From Opitutia bacterium (GTDB lineage: Bacteria > Verrucomicrobiota > Verrucomicrobiae > Opitutales > Opitutaceae), in NCBI GenBank assembly GCA_947442255.1, contig CANEVO010000016.1, forward strand, positions 1-45,985: a stretch of DNA of 45,985 bases, written 5' to 3'. Each line of letters opens with the position of its first letter. Within the stretch, counting starts at the first letter, position 1. The notes beneath the pieces are model-generated. The model had not been told where the DNA came from. It saw only the letters and a list, made by a program, of their open reading frames with translations, and made no database searches. The translations under genes were made by a program, and so were the position numbers. Positions 17,916 through 26,141 of the stretch are shown piece by piece.

Positions 17916-20842
17916 TTGCAGCGGAAGAGATCACTCTGGACCAGTTCATGGATCAGGTTCTTCACGCCGTATTGGCTGGCCGCGGCCGACTGGACGATCT
18001 GGTCGATCTTGGCGCGATCGCTGAAACGCACGCGGGCGCCAGTGGCGAACACCGACATCTGGCGGGTGAGATTGCGCGCGATCTGGGCTTCGTCGGCCAA
18101 GAGAAGTTTCTTGAAGTCGCGAACGTCCTTGAAGGCCCGGCCGTCGGCGAGTTCGCCGCTCGGGTCCACCGGTTGCGCATAGTGAAACGCGAACGGCCAG
18201 CCGTTCTTGCCCACGCCGAGTTCCGGCGTCGCGAGCTTCGACTCCGCCCGATAACGATCCCGCCCGCCGCCCATCACATCGAAACCCTCGAGGGCAAAGC
18301 CCGGCGGATCGATTTTGCGATGGCACATGGCGCAGCTCTCGTCCGCCCGGTGCTTGTCCAACTGTTGCCGAATCGTGACGGCGCCACGGATGTCGGGCTC
18401 CACGGCCGGCACGGCCGCCGGGGGCGGCGGAATTTCATAACCGATAATCCGTTCCATGATCCATTTGCCGCGCAGGACCGGGGAAGTCGTCGTGCCATTG
18501 GCGGTCACCTTCAGGACACTGGCCTGGGTCATGACCCCGCCGCGCACGCTCCCCTTGGGCAGATCGACGCGACGCATCGCATAGCCGGTGATTCCAGGCA
18601 GGCCGTAAAGCGTCGCGAGCCGGCCATTCACGAAAGTGAAGTCCGAATCGATGACGTTCCGCGCCGGCAGGTTCCTGGCCACCAGCTCGGTGAAGAACAG
18701 CCGCGTCTCCGCCAGCGAGGCCTCCACGAGCGAGTCGTCGAGGTAGTAGTCGTTATAGAGAGTGGTTGACGGCGTGGTGTCCTCGATCCGGCGCACTTCG
18801 AGCCAGTAGTCGAGGAAGGCATTCACGAACCGCTGCGAGCGCGGGTCCGCGAGCATCCGATCCACTTCCGCCCGCAACACCTCGGGCCGGCCGAGTTCGC
18901 CACGGGCCGCCTTGGCGCGCAGCGCGGCATCGGGTTCGGAATTCCAGAGGAAGAGCGCGAGGCGGGTCGCCAGCGCGGCATCCTCCAGCTGGCCGGGCTT
19001 GTCGTCCACGAACAGGAATCCCGGCGAAGCCAGGACCGCGGTGTAACCCGACAACATCGAGCTCGCGAAACCGGCACCCGAGTCGAGGCGGGCTTTGATT
19101 AGACCAAGGAAGAGTTTCACGTCCACCTCTTCGACCGGGGTCCGGTACACACGCTTCAGGAAACTGCGCAGCAGGCGATCGGCATCCGCCATGGGATTGG
19201 CCGACTCCACCTCGACGACCGCCTGGCGGACCGCCGAAACGTTGGCGATGCCGGGACCGCCCGCCCCACCCCCGCGACCGAGGCCCATGGAACGCGCCTT
19301 CACCGCCGCGCGGAAATGGACGCTGGAACCCTCGGGAACCGGCTGCTCCGTCGTGGCCGCCGCCCCACCCCGGGCGCCGCGCGCTCCGCGGGCACCCCGT
19401 CCGCCCGCCGCCGCCGGCTCGGACGCCACCGTGTCGATCGCCACGCCGTTCGTGGCTCCCGCCCCCACCGGCTTCATCGGCAGATCGCCGAAGAGCAGCT
19501 GGTAGCCGGAGGTCGTGTTCTCGTCGTAAAGGGGACCTTCAATTTCCATCCAACGAAAGGCCACGCCGGGCATGCCATCGCGGCGGGCCAGCGGATTCGT
19601 GTAGCCATCCGGGATGCCCGTCGGGCGCGAGCGGAAGAAACGCGTGGCGTCCGTCATCAGGTACTCGTTGGCCGCCAGCCAGATTTCGCCGAGTTCGTTC
19701 GTGGTTGGATCGGGCGTGATCTCGAAGCCCCCGAGCAGGCGGTTGACCGGGCCACCCTTGGCGTAGACGGAGATCGGCTCCGATCGGCGGCCGCGGGAAA
19801 CGTCCCAGAAATTCGGCCGGTGCCACTCCGCCGGCAGGTTGGCGATCGCCTGCGCGTCGCCGTCCTTGTTCGTTCCGCCGATGAAGGAAATGGTGGGAAC
19901 GCGCACGCCATTCGGGCCGACCCACACGGTGTAACCGCTAAAACGCATCCGGTAGCGGCCGGCCACCGGCGCCCGGAAACCCGTGATCCAGTTGGAATTG
20001 AAGCCCGTCACATAGCTGCTCGCCGTCCAGGCTATCGCCTCCTGCTCGCGCTTCGCCGGATCGGCGTCGCCGACCGTGATCGGCGCCGTGCGCATCAGCG
20101 CGTCGGGATCAGGCTGCGAGTTGACGATCGGAAAGCGGCCGCGATCCGGATTACCGTCGCCGGAGGAGTACGGCATGCTCTCGCGCGCGTAGAATCGTTT
20201 CAGCACGGTCGGCGGCTGCACCAGCTGGACGGCCATCGCCTGCCGCAGCGCGTAATCCGCCGCACTCATGTAGCGGGCCATGTGGACATGCGACACGTCC
20301 AGCGCGTCGGCCACCTTGTTGAAGCGCGAGGACTCGCCGTCCTCGGGCAACTGATCCTTCACCTCGATCCACGGCGCGGAAAGGATGTCGCGGAGCACGT
20401 TCTCGTATTCCGAACGGTTGAGCCGGCGGCGCGTGGCGCGACCGAGGCTGGCCGTGGACGCTTCCTCGGTCGTTACCAGCGTGGTCGAGACCGTCTTGAG
20501 GAAGGTGCCGAGTTCGGCGGTCGCCGGCTGCTTCTTCTCCTTGGGCGGCATCTCGCCGTTCTGCAGGCGATCATAAACCTTCACCCAGGTCGCGAAGTTC
20601 GCGGCGTCGGTGGGCACATAGCCAAGGGACGTCAGGTCGAGGCCGCCCTCCTTGTCCACGTCGTTATGGCAGCTCGAGCAATACTGATCGGTAAAGGCGG
20701 TGACCGCGTCAGTCGGAAACGCCGCCGCGGCCTGCGCCGAATACAACGCGCACGTCACCAACGCGCTGGCCGCCAGGGCACCAAGCCGGGAACGGGAAAT
20801 CCGACGATTAAGGGCGGACAAGGGAGTCGAACAGAGCTTCAT
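17912..20842 (-). CDS. DUF1592 domain protein with two CxxCH heme motifs
   Basis: From the ATG at 20842 the product is 976 aa with a signal peptide (about residues 1-41). A first c-type heme motif CSSCH lies at 55-59 in the Planctomycete cytochrome-like domain (with YDRLQNGEMPPKEKKQP). Next is the DUF1587 region (ATRRRLNRSEYENVLRDIL), a large carbohydrate-binding-like middle region, and a disordered GARGARGARGG-rich stretch. Then come the DUF1592/1588/1585 blocks, including KWIMERIIGYEIPPPPAAVP and a second CxxCH, CAMCHRKIDPPGFALEGFD. The heme motifs imply maturation by the System II proteins at 11.5-14.6 kb. The function of the family is unknown; roles in redox-dependent polymer breakdown have been suggested. 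It is the first gene of a three-gene operon. Confidence 0.92.
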   Translation of the reverse strand: MKLCSTPLSALNRRISRSRLGALAASALVTCALYSAQAAAAFPTDAVTAFTDQYCSSCHNDVDKEGGLDLTSLGYVPTDAANFATWVKVYDRLQNGEMPPKEKKQPATAELGTFLKTVSTTLVTTEEASTASLGRATRRRLNRSEYENVLRDILSAPWIEVKDQLPEDGESSRFNKVADALDVSHVHMARYMSAADYALRQAMAVQLVQPPTVLKRFYARESMPYSSGDGNPDRGRFPIVNSQPDPDALMRTAPITVGDADPAKREQEAIAWTASSYVTGFNSNWITGFRAPVAGRYRMRFSGYTVWVGPNGVRVPTISFIGGTNKDGDAQAIANLPAEWHRPNFWDVSRGRRSEPISVYAKGGPVNRLLGGFEITPDPTTNELGEIWLAANEYLMTDATRFFRSRPTGIPDGYTNPLARRDGMPGVAFRWMEIEGPLYDENTTSGYQLLFGDLPMKPVGAGATNGVAIDTVASEPAAAGGRGARGARGARGGAAATTEQPVPEGSSVHFRAAVKARSMGLGRGGGAGGPGIANVSAVRQAVVEVESANPMADADRLLRSFLKRVYRTPVEEVDVKLFLGLIKARLDSGAGFASSMLSGYTAVLASPGFLFVDDKPGQLEDAALATRLALFLWNSEPDAALRAKAARGELGRPEVLRAEVDRMLADPRSQRFVNAFLDYWLEVRRIEDTTPSTTLYNDYYLDDSLVEASLAETRLFFTELVARNLPARNVIDSDFTFVNGRLATLYGLPGITGYAMRRVDLPKGSVRGGVMTQASVLKVTANGTTTSPVLRGKWIMERIIGYEIPPPPAAVPAVEPDIRGAVTIRQQLDKHRADESCAMCHRKIDPPGFALEGFDVMGGGRDRYRAESKLATPELGVGKNGWPFAFHYAQPVDPSGELADGRAFKDVRDFKKLLLADEAQIARNLTRQMSVFATGARVRFSDRAKIDQIVQSAAASQYGVKNLIHELVQSDLFRCK

Positions 20843-21027
20843 GAAAGGGAATACCGAAGGGGACTTCGCGCGACGGGAGGAGGGAGATTTCCTGAGAGAC
20901 GCACCACAGCAGAGAAAGGCGTGTGATTTCCCGACGAAAGGAGAATTTTCGCGGCGGCGAAGAAAACGAACCACCGCCCGACTTTACAACGGCCCGCGCC
21001 ACCGCATCTTTACTCGAATTGCCCGCC

Positions 21028-21690
21028 ATGAAAACCCCCATGCTTTGGCTCCTTCTCCTGCTGGCTTCGACCTTGGCGTACGGCGCCCCCTTCGAAGGCC
21101 GGTTGCACCTCCGCCGCGCCGAACCGCCGGGCGAGCCGCACGACATCATCTATAGCATCAAAGGCGACAAGGTCCGCGTCGAAGTCATCCGGGATCGCGT
21201 CAACTCGTTCCTCACCGACACCACGAAACAGGAAACCACGGCGATCCTCGAGGACGACATGGCGTATCTCACGATGTCATCCCTGGCGCCCGTGCCCGGC
21301 GGTCCGCGACTCGAGAAGACCGACGAGAAAACGAGCATCCTCGGCCACCCGGCCCAGAAATATCTGCTCTCGTCCGACGAGGGCACCACCGAGCTCTGGC
21401 TGGCGGAGGGTTTCGGCAAGTACACCGGTTTCGGCGAGGGCTATGAAAAACCGCCCCAGCAACTGCCCAATATCGACGTGGCCGAATCCCCTCTCCCCTG
21501 GTCGTGGGAATATGCGCTCGCCGGCCAGCCGCTGTTTCCCCTGCGCGTCATCACGCGCGACTCCATCGGCACCGAGCTCTTCCGGCTCGAAGTGAAAGCC
21601 ATCTCGCCGAGTCCGCTGTCCGAAGGACTGTTTCGCCCGTCATCGAACTACAAGCAGCTCGAGACCTGGCCGGAGACGCCGAGAGCCTGA
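21028..21690 (+). CDS. Exported DUF4412-type protein, copy 1
   Basis: The 220-aa product has a signal peptide (MLWLLLLLASTLAYGAP). The mature part is a beta-rich domain of the DUF4412 kind: EGRLHLRRAE, GDKVRVEV, ILEDDMAYLTMSS, a SDEGTTELWLAEGFGKYTGF block and PLFPLRVITRD. Such domains resemble the LolA/LppX fold family, in which a half-barrel holds a lipid or other hydrophobic ligand; here this is inference. A close paralogue follows 125 bp downstream. The gene is divergent from the DUF1592 operon across 185 bp. Confidence 0.8.
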   Translation: MKTPMLWLLLLLASTLAYGAPFEGRLHLRRAEPPGEPHDIIYSIKGDKVRVEVIRDRVNSFLTDTTKQETTAILEDDMAYLTMSSLAPVPGGPRLEKTDEKTSILGHPAQKYLLSSDEGTTELWLAEGFGKYTGFGEGYEKPPQQLPNIDVAESPLPWSWEYALAGQPLFPLRVITRDSIGTELFRLEVKAISPSPLSEGLFRPSSNYKQLETWPETPRA

Positions 21691-21815
21691 AGATTTTGGA
21701 TTCTCGATTTTCGATTCTCCATTTCTGGAGGGCACTCGACTTCACTAAAGTATCCGGCCGCGAAGCACTGGTTTGGTCCCTCAATCCAAAATCGAGAGTC
21801 GAAAATCGAAAATCC
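21691..21815. repeat. AATCGAAAATC-type inverted repeat between the two DUF4412 genes
   Basis: The spacer starts with a TTTTGGATTCTCGATTTTCG stretch (about 21693) and ends with its near inverse, AATCCAAAATCGAGAGTCGA and AAAATCGAAAATCC (21783-21815), which runs directly into the ATG of copy 2. The same words recur at 22461-22485, 22660-22690 and 35117-35149. These are members of an interspersed AT-rich repeat family that stands out in this GC-rich DNA. Confidence 0.8.
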
Positions 21816-22460
21816 ATGAAGCCCACGCTCCTGGCCCTTTTCCTTGCGGCCGTCGCCACCCTGCCCGCCGCGCCGTTCGAGGGTCGGATCAATCTGCAGC
21901 GCGCCACCGTGCCGGACGAGCCGCATGATCTCATCTATCGCGTGAAGGGAGACAGGAACCGCGTTGAGGTGATGCGCGACCGGGTGACCACGTTCCTCAC
22001 CGACACGACGACGGGGAAGACCACGGTCATTCTCGAGGATGACATGGCCTATCTCATCCTGCCATCGTTCGAGGCTTCTCGCGACGGCCCGATCCTGGAG
22101 AAGACCGGGGAGAAGGACGCGCTGCTCGGCTATCCGGTGCAAAAATACGTCGTCGGGTCCGACGAGGGCACGACCGAGCTCTGGCTCGCCGAGGGCTTCG
22201 GAAAATACACGGGCTTCGGCGAGGGCTTCGAGAAGCCGCCCGGGCACGTCCCGGGCGTGGACGTACCATTGCCGCCCGACCCGGCGCCATGGGAATGGGC
22301 CCTGATGGGCCAGCCGTTGTTTCCGCTCCGGGTGGTCACGCGCGACGATTCCGGCCGTGAGACTTTCCGGCTCGAAGCCCGCACGATCGTGCCCCAGCCC
22401 CTGCACGACCGCCTGTTCCTGCCGTCGTCCACGTATCGGAAAGTCGAGACCTGGCCTTAG
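21816..22460 (+). CDS. Exported DUF4412-type protein, copy 2
   Basis: The 214-aa product has a signal peptide (LLALFLAAVATLPAAP) and aligns with copy 1 along its whole length. APFEGR, EPHD, RVEV, ILEDDMAYL, the 21-residue SDEGTTELWLAEGFGKYTGF-G block and GQPLFPLRV are shared, and more than half the residues are identical by eye. The most different part is the loop before the C-terminal strands (PGVDVPLPPDPAPWEW). The gene arose by tandem duplication and is bracketed on both sides by the AATCGAAAATC-type repeats. Its start lies directly against the repeat, so no ribosome-binding site of its own is clear. Confidence 0.8.
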   Translation: MKPTLLALFLAAVATLPAAPFEGRINLQRATVPDEPHDLIYRVKGDRNRVEVMRDRVTTFLTDTTTGKTTVILEDDMAYLILPSFEASRDGPILEKTGEKDALLGYPVQKYVVGSDEGTTELWLAEGFGKYTGFGEGFEKPPGHVPGVDVPLPPDPAPWEWALMGQPLFPLRVVTRDDSGRETFRLEARTIVPQPLHDRLFLPSSTYRKVETWP

Positions 22461-22690
22461 GATTTTGGATTTTCGATTCTCGATTGCCGTAGCCACGAGC
22501 ACCCGCGAGTGGATCGCTCGTAAGGAACAGCCCGTCCCGCCTGAAGGCGGGACGATCAACCCGGATCAGCCGAAAGGCGGAAACGCATCTTTCGTCACGT
22601 TGGGCCCACGGCCCCGGCCCGAGAGCCGTCCACTCGCGGGTGCTCGTGGCTACCCAACCGAAAATCGAGAATCCAAAATCGAGAATTTCT
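22461..22690. repeat. Composite nested inverted repeat (about 230 bp)
   Basis: Outermost are AT-rich arms: GATTTTGGATTTTCGATTCT at 22461 onward, and GAAAATCGAGAATCCAAAAT at about 22660-22680 continuing with CGAGAATT. Inside them is a perfect 25-bp inverted repeat, starting GTAGCCACGAGCACCCGCGA at 22489-22513 and starting TCCACTCGCGGGTGCTCGTG at 22629-22653. In the middle is the hairpin GTCCCGCC-TGAA-GGCGGGAC (22534-22553). Three repeat families are thus stacked around nearly the same centre between convergent genes. There is no open frame with coding character. Confidence 0.85.
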
Positions 22691-23785
22691 TCAGTGCAGC
22701 GTGCCGAAACCGAACAATTTGTGGATGTTCGGATCGTCGAGAAACTGGATCGTCGTGGCCGGGCCGAGGTTGGTGTCGCCGGTCCACGAGCGCAGCGCCC
22801 AGACGATTTTCTTGTCGGGCGAGACCTCGATCGCCTGGACGGGCGCCCACTCGTCGGGTGTCATCCCGGGGCGCCAGGCGGTCTCGTTGTTGACGGTGAT
22901 GAGCGTATTGCCGTTGGGGAGACGCGACGCGACGTGGGATTTGTCGATCACATAGCCCTGCGCCTCGGCATCGGCCCGGGTGAACTTCCAGACGATCTCG
23001 CCCTTGGGATCGAGTTCGAGCACCTCGGTCCGCATCGTGTTCACCAGCGTGTTGCCATTCTTCAGCCGCTCGACCGACCACGGGCTCGGCACCTTCGCGG
23101 ACCAGACCTTCCGCCCGTATTCGTTGATCTCCACGACCTCGTTCGCATTGGTGTAGGCGAGCAGCACCGTGCCCCGCGGCGTCAGCCGCATCCGGCGCAT
23201 CTGCATGTGCACGTAGCGCGGCGCCTGCAGGTTCGCGGACTCGGACAGCGGCACCGTAATCTCCTGTTCGATTTCCCCGGTGTTGATGTTGGCAATGACG
23301 ATGCTGCCGGTGGGCTGGCCCGACTGGAGGAAGATCACGCGGCTCTTGCCGATCGGCTGGACACCGTGGATCTCGTGCTCTTCCGGCTTCACGGTGCGGC
23401 GCCAGACGACCTTCTTGTCGGGCGTCACAATCTGTACCCCGAAGCCGTGGGCGAAGAGGATGTTCCCGTTCGGGAGCAGGGTCGCGTCGCTATACGGACC
23501 CTGCGCCGTGGGGTCGGAGTAACGCCAGACCACCTTGCCCCCCTTGACGATCTGGATGCCCTTGTCGTCGCGCGCCGCCAGGTGGGCCACGAGGAGAAAG
23601 TCGCGCTCGAGAAGACCCTTGCCCGGGAGCGTCGCTGGAGCCTGCGGCTTGTCGAACACCACGGCCTTCTTCTCCTTCGCCGCCGCAGGTGCCTTGGCAT
23701 CCTGCGCCCCATGGAGCGAGAGGCCCGTCGCGACGACGACCGTGAGACCGAAAATCAAAAAGAGAGAGGAACGAGGGGTATGCAT
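22691..23785 (-). CDS. Exported arylsulfotransferase/PQQ-like beta-propeller protein
   Basis: The 364-aa product starts at the ATG at 23785 with a signal peptide (LFLIFGLTVVVATGLSLHGA), followed by a lysine/alanine linker (KAPAAAKEKKA). The rest is a chain of propeller strands with recurring aromatic and NG turns: DKGIQIVKGGKVVWRYSD, DATLLPNGNILFAHGFG, VQIVTPDKKVVWRRT, VEINEYGRKVWSA, RLKNGNTLVNT, LDPKGEIVWKF, RLPNGNTLITVNN and VSPDKKIVWALRSW. This pattern is seen in arylsulfotransferase-like and PQQ-like proteins. No heme or catalytic signature is visible, so the role is unknown. It lies downstream of recN on the same strand, separated by a hairpin at 23840-23860. Confidence 0.8.
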   Translation of the reverse strand: MHTPRSSLFLIFGLTVVVATGLSLHGAQDAKAPAAAKEKKAVVFDKPQAPATLPGKGLLERDFLLVAHLAARDDKGIQIVKGGKVVWRYSDPTAQGPYSDATLLPNGNILFAHGFGVQIVTPDKKVVWRRTVKPEEHEIHGVQPIGKSRVIFLQSGQPTGSIVIANINTGEIEQEITVPLSESANLQAPRYVHMQMRRMRLTPRGTVLLAYTNANEVVEINEYGRKVWSAKVPSPWSVERLKNGNTLVNTMRTEVLELDPKGEIVWKFTRADAEAQGYVIDKSHVASRLPNGNTLITVNNETAWRPGMTPDEWAPVQAIEVSPDKKIVWALRSWTGDTNLGPATTIQFLDDPNIHKLFGFGTLH

Positions 23786-23839
23786 GGGAGGGGATACGGA
23801 CTGTATTCGCGCGGGGCCTCGGGCCAAGGGGATTAGTTC

Positions 23840-23860
23840 GGGCGCAGCAAGACTGCGCCC
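23840..23860. repeat. GGGCGCAG-CAAGA-CTGCGCCC hairpin, interspersed repeat
   Basis: A perfect 8-bp stem with a 5-nt loop lies in the 126-bp gap between the recN stop and the propeller gene. The same core word (GCGCAGTCTTGCTGCG-like) appears at about 5214-5282 and as separate arms at 45712-45778, so this is a member of a dispersed family. It could also weaken read-through from recN. Confidence 0.75.
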
Positions 23861-23911
23861 CCAAGAAGAGGAAAGAATCCTGCTCTCAACTCCCAGTCCT
23901 CAACTCTCAAC

Positions 23912-25573
23912 TCACCTTCCCAACAACTCCTCGGCGTGCGCCAGCGCGCTCTTCGCGGAACGGTCGCCGAGCATGCGGGCGAGTTCGCTGACGCGGGTCT
24001 TGCGGCTGGCCTGGATGGGGGCAATCGCGACCTGGGCACGATCCTTGGATTGATCCTTTGTCACCACCAGATGACACGTCGCGCGCGCGGCGACTTGCGG
24101 GAGATGCGTGACGCAGAGCACCTGGTGATGCTGCGCGATGGCGGCCATCTTCTCACCGACGACGCGGCCGATTTCACCGCCCACATTCGCGTCCACTTCG
24201 TCGAACACGAGGAGCGGCACTTCGTCGAGGTCGGCGAGCACGGTCTTCAACGCGAGCATCACACGGGCGAGTTCGCCACTCGAGGCGATGCGGCTCAGCG
24301 CCAGCGGCGCTTCCCCGACATTGGGGGAGAACAGGAACTCGGCGCCGCAATCGCCAGTCGGTGCGAGTTCGGCGCGCGGCACGATTCGCACGGCAAACTC
24401 GGCCTTCGCAAACCCGAGCTGGGCGATGCTGGCGGCCGCGATTTTGGAGAGCTCGCGCGCGGCCTTGTCGCGACGGGTACGGAGCGCTTGCGCCTCTTTC
24501 TTCGCCTGCTTGGACGAAGCGTCGATTTCCTGTTCGAGCCGGGCGAGCGTGCCCGCGAGATCACCCTGCACGTCGAGGCGGCGGCGCATGGACTCCCGCG
24601 CCGCGGCGACCGCCGCGAGATCGCCGCCGTGCTTTCGCTTGGTCTCGAGCCAGGTGTTCATCCGCGCCGTGAGATCCCCGGCCTGTTCGGGATCGAACTG
24701 CAGTTCCTGGCTCAGCGCGGAGAACTCGCCCCCGAGTTCGTTCAACTCGACGGCCGCGGAGGCGAGCCGATCGGCGAGCGGCTTGCTCGCGGCATCGATG
24801 CCCTCGAGCTGGCGCGCCTCGCGGAGGAGTGCCGCCACCTGCGTTTGCACGCCGTCGTCGCCGGTCAGCCCAATGGCGAGCGCGGACGAAAGCTCGATCA
24901 ACTCCTGCGAGCGACTCAGCCGCTGGAAATCGCGTTCGAGAGCCTCGATCGCCTCGGACGTCAGATCGAGCGCGTCCATCTGCTGCAGTTGCCGGCGCAG
25001 GAAGTCGGCCTGCTCCAGCGAGAGGCTGGCCTCGCCGGTCAACTCGTCGCGCCGGGCCACCGCGTCGCGCCACGTCTGATAGGCGGCCTGGTACCGTGCG
25101 AGGAGCTCGCCGTGACGGCCAAACAGATCGAGCAGCTCGAGCTGGCAGCTTTCCTTGAGCAGCCGGCGCGGCTCGGCAGGGCCGTGGAAATCGATCCAGT
25201 GCTCGCCCAGCCGCTGCAGCGCGGCGAGCGTCGCGAAGCTGCCGTTCACGGTGATCTTCGGGGCCTTCTCCCGCGGAAGGCTGCGCCTGAGTAGCAAAAC
25301 GCCCTCCTCGCATGCCGGCAGGCCTAGTTCGCCCAGAATGCCGTCGATGCGGCGTGGGTCGGTGAAATACAGGCTGGCCTCGACCTCGGCGGCGGGCGCG
25401 CCCTGCCGGATGACGGTCTTGTCCGCCCGCTCGCCCGCGAGCAGGCTGAGCGCACCCAGCAGGATGCTCTTACCCGCCCCGGTCTCTCCGGTCACCGCCG
25501 TGAAGCCCGCTTCGAAGTCGAGCGACACTTCCTCGAGCAGCGCGAGGTTCCGGATCCGAAGCGATTGCAACAT
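23912..25573 (-). CDS. recN: DNA repair protein RecN
   Basis: The 553-aa product equals the usual RecN length. It has the N-terminal RecF/SMC-like start (MLQSLRIRNLALLEEVSLDF) and the Walker A GETGAGKS at about 29-36. Long coiled-coil arms run from about 150 to 370. The C-terminal ABC part holds the signature LALSRIASSGELARVMLALK and Walker B PLLVFDEVDANVGGEI, followed by HLPQVAA. RecN is an SMC-like ATPase that gathers broken DNA ends during double-strand break repair. An upstream TTG would add 12 residues, but homology starts at 25573. It is a single gene with tRNA-Val divergent upstream. Confidence 0.96.
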   Translation of the reverse strand: MLQSLRIRNLALLEEVSLDFEAGFTAVTGETGAGKSILLGALSLLAGERADKTVIRQGAPAAEVEASLYFTDPRRIDGILGELGLPACEEGVLLLRRSLPREKAPKITVNGSFATLAALQRLGEHWIDFHGPAEPRRLLKESCQLELLDLFGRHGELLARYQAAYQTWRDAVARRDELTGEASLSLEQADFLRRQLQQMDALDLTSEAIEALERDFQRLSRSQELIELSSALAIGLTGDDGVQTQVAALLREARQLEGIDAASKPLADRLASAAVELNELGGEFSALSQELQFDPEQAGDLTARMNTWLETKRKHGGDLAAVAAARESMRRRLDVQGDLAGTLARLEQEIDASSKQAKKEAQALRTRRDKAARELSKIAAASIAQLGFAKAEFAVRIVPRAELAPTGDCGAEFLFSPNVGEAPLALSRIASSGELARVMLALKTVLADLDEVPLLVFDEVDANVGGEIGRVVGEKMAAIAQHHQVLCVTHLPQVAARATCHLVVTKDQSKDRAQVAIAPIQASRKTRVSELARMLGDRSAKSALAHAEELLGR

Positions 25574-25762
25574 GACGCGATGAGGGCACGAAATACCGAC
25601 GCGGATCAAGCGGCAGATTCACCCCGAACGCGCGCGAGGTCGAAAAGCGCGATCGCGGGGCAGAAACCGCGAAGATTTCCGGATCCGACCGGCCGCGAGT
25701 ACCGAGAATTTTCCTTGCCGATCCGCGCTGGGGTCATGCTTACTCCCCGACTCCCTTAGTGC

Positions 25763-25836
25763 GGACTCTTAGCTCAGTTGGTTAGAGCACTTCCTTGACA
25801 TGGAAGGGGTCACAGGTTCGAGTCCTGTAGAGTCTA
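25763..25836 (+). tRNA. tRNA-Val (anticodon GAC)
   Basis: The 74-nt cloverleaf folds fully. The acceptor stem is GGACTCT/AGAGTCT with a G-U first pair and discriminator A. The D arm is GCTC-AGTTGGTTA-GAGC, the anticodon stem CTTCC/GGAAG with loop TTGACAT, and the T arm ACAGG-TTCGAGT-CCTGT. The anticodon GAC reads valine codons GUC and GUU. CCA is not encoded. Confidence 0.95.
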
Positions 25837-26141
25837 CGCTGCCGAGAGGAAGAACGCCGAGAGAGCTCTTCATAAGGCGAAAAGCCGAACGACCGGCCAC
25901 CTTGGCGCGCAAAGGCATTCGCACCAAATCGCCGAGAACTCACCCGATCAGGGGAGGCCAGCCCCGGAATCGCCGCGCCAACGTCGCAAACGTAAGCCCC
26001 ATCTTAATCTGCAAAGGGCTACGCGATCAGTTGGGGCGCCGCAACGGGGCCCCTGGGTTTCAGAGCAGCGCTTCTGCTCCCGGAGAAATCAGATAACCGG
26101 AAATCCGGGACCACGAATTCCAGACTCTACCTTCGATTTGC
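25837..26141. other. 305-bp region after tRNA-Val, no gene seen
   Basis: An open frame of 98 codons starts inside the tRNA, but its sequence has no coding character or homology I recognise. There is no integrase, no direct repeat of the tRNA 3' end and no terminator with a T-run. I see nothing functional here apart from spacing between the tRNA and the convergent sulfatase gene. Confidence 0.6.

Noticed and set aside
19370..19410. Frameshift or insertion suspected in the GARGARGARGG-rich part of the DUF1592 protein
   Set aside because: The frame stays open and homology resumes on both sides; it is a low-complexity linker.
25800..26096. 98-codon plus-strand frame after tRNA-Val
   Set aside because: It begins inside the tRNA, and its first residues are simply the translated T arm; the rest has no coding character.
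26121..26130. AGACTCTAC, the inverse of the tRNA-Val 3' end, 290 bp downstream
   Set aside because: Nine bases in inverse orientation are compatible with chance, an attachment site would be a direct repeat, and no integrase or foreign genes are present.
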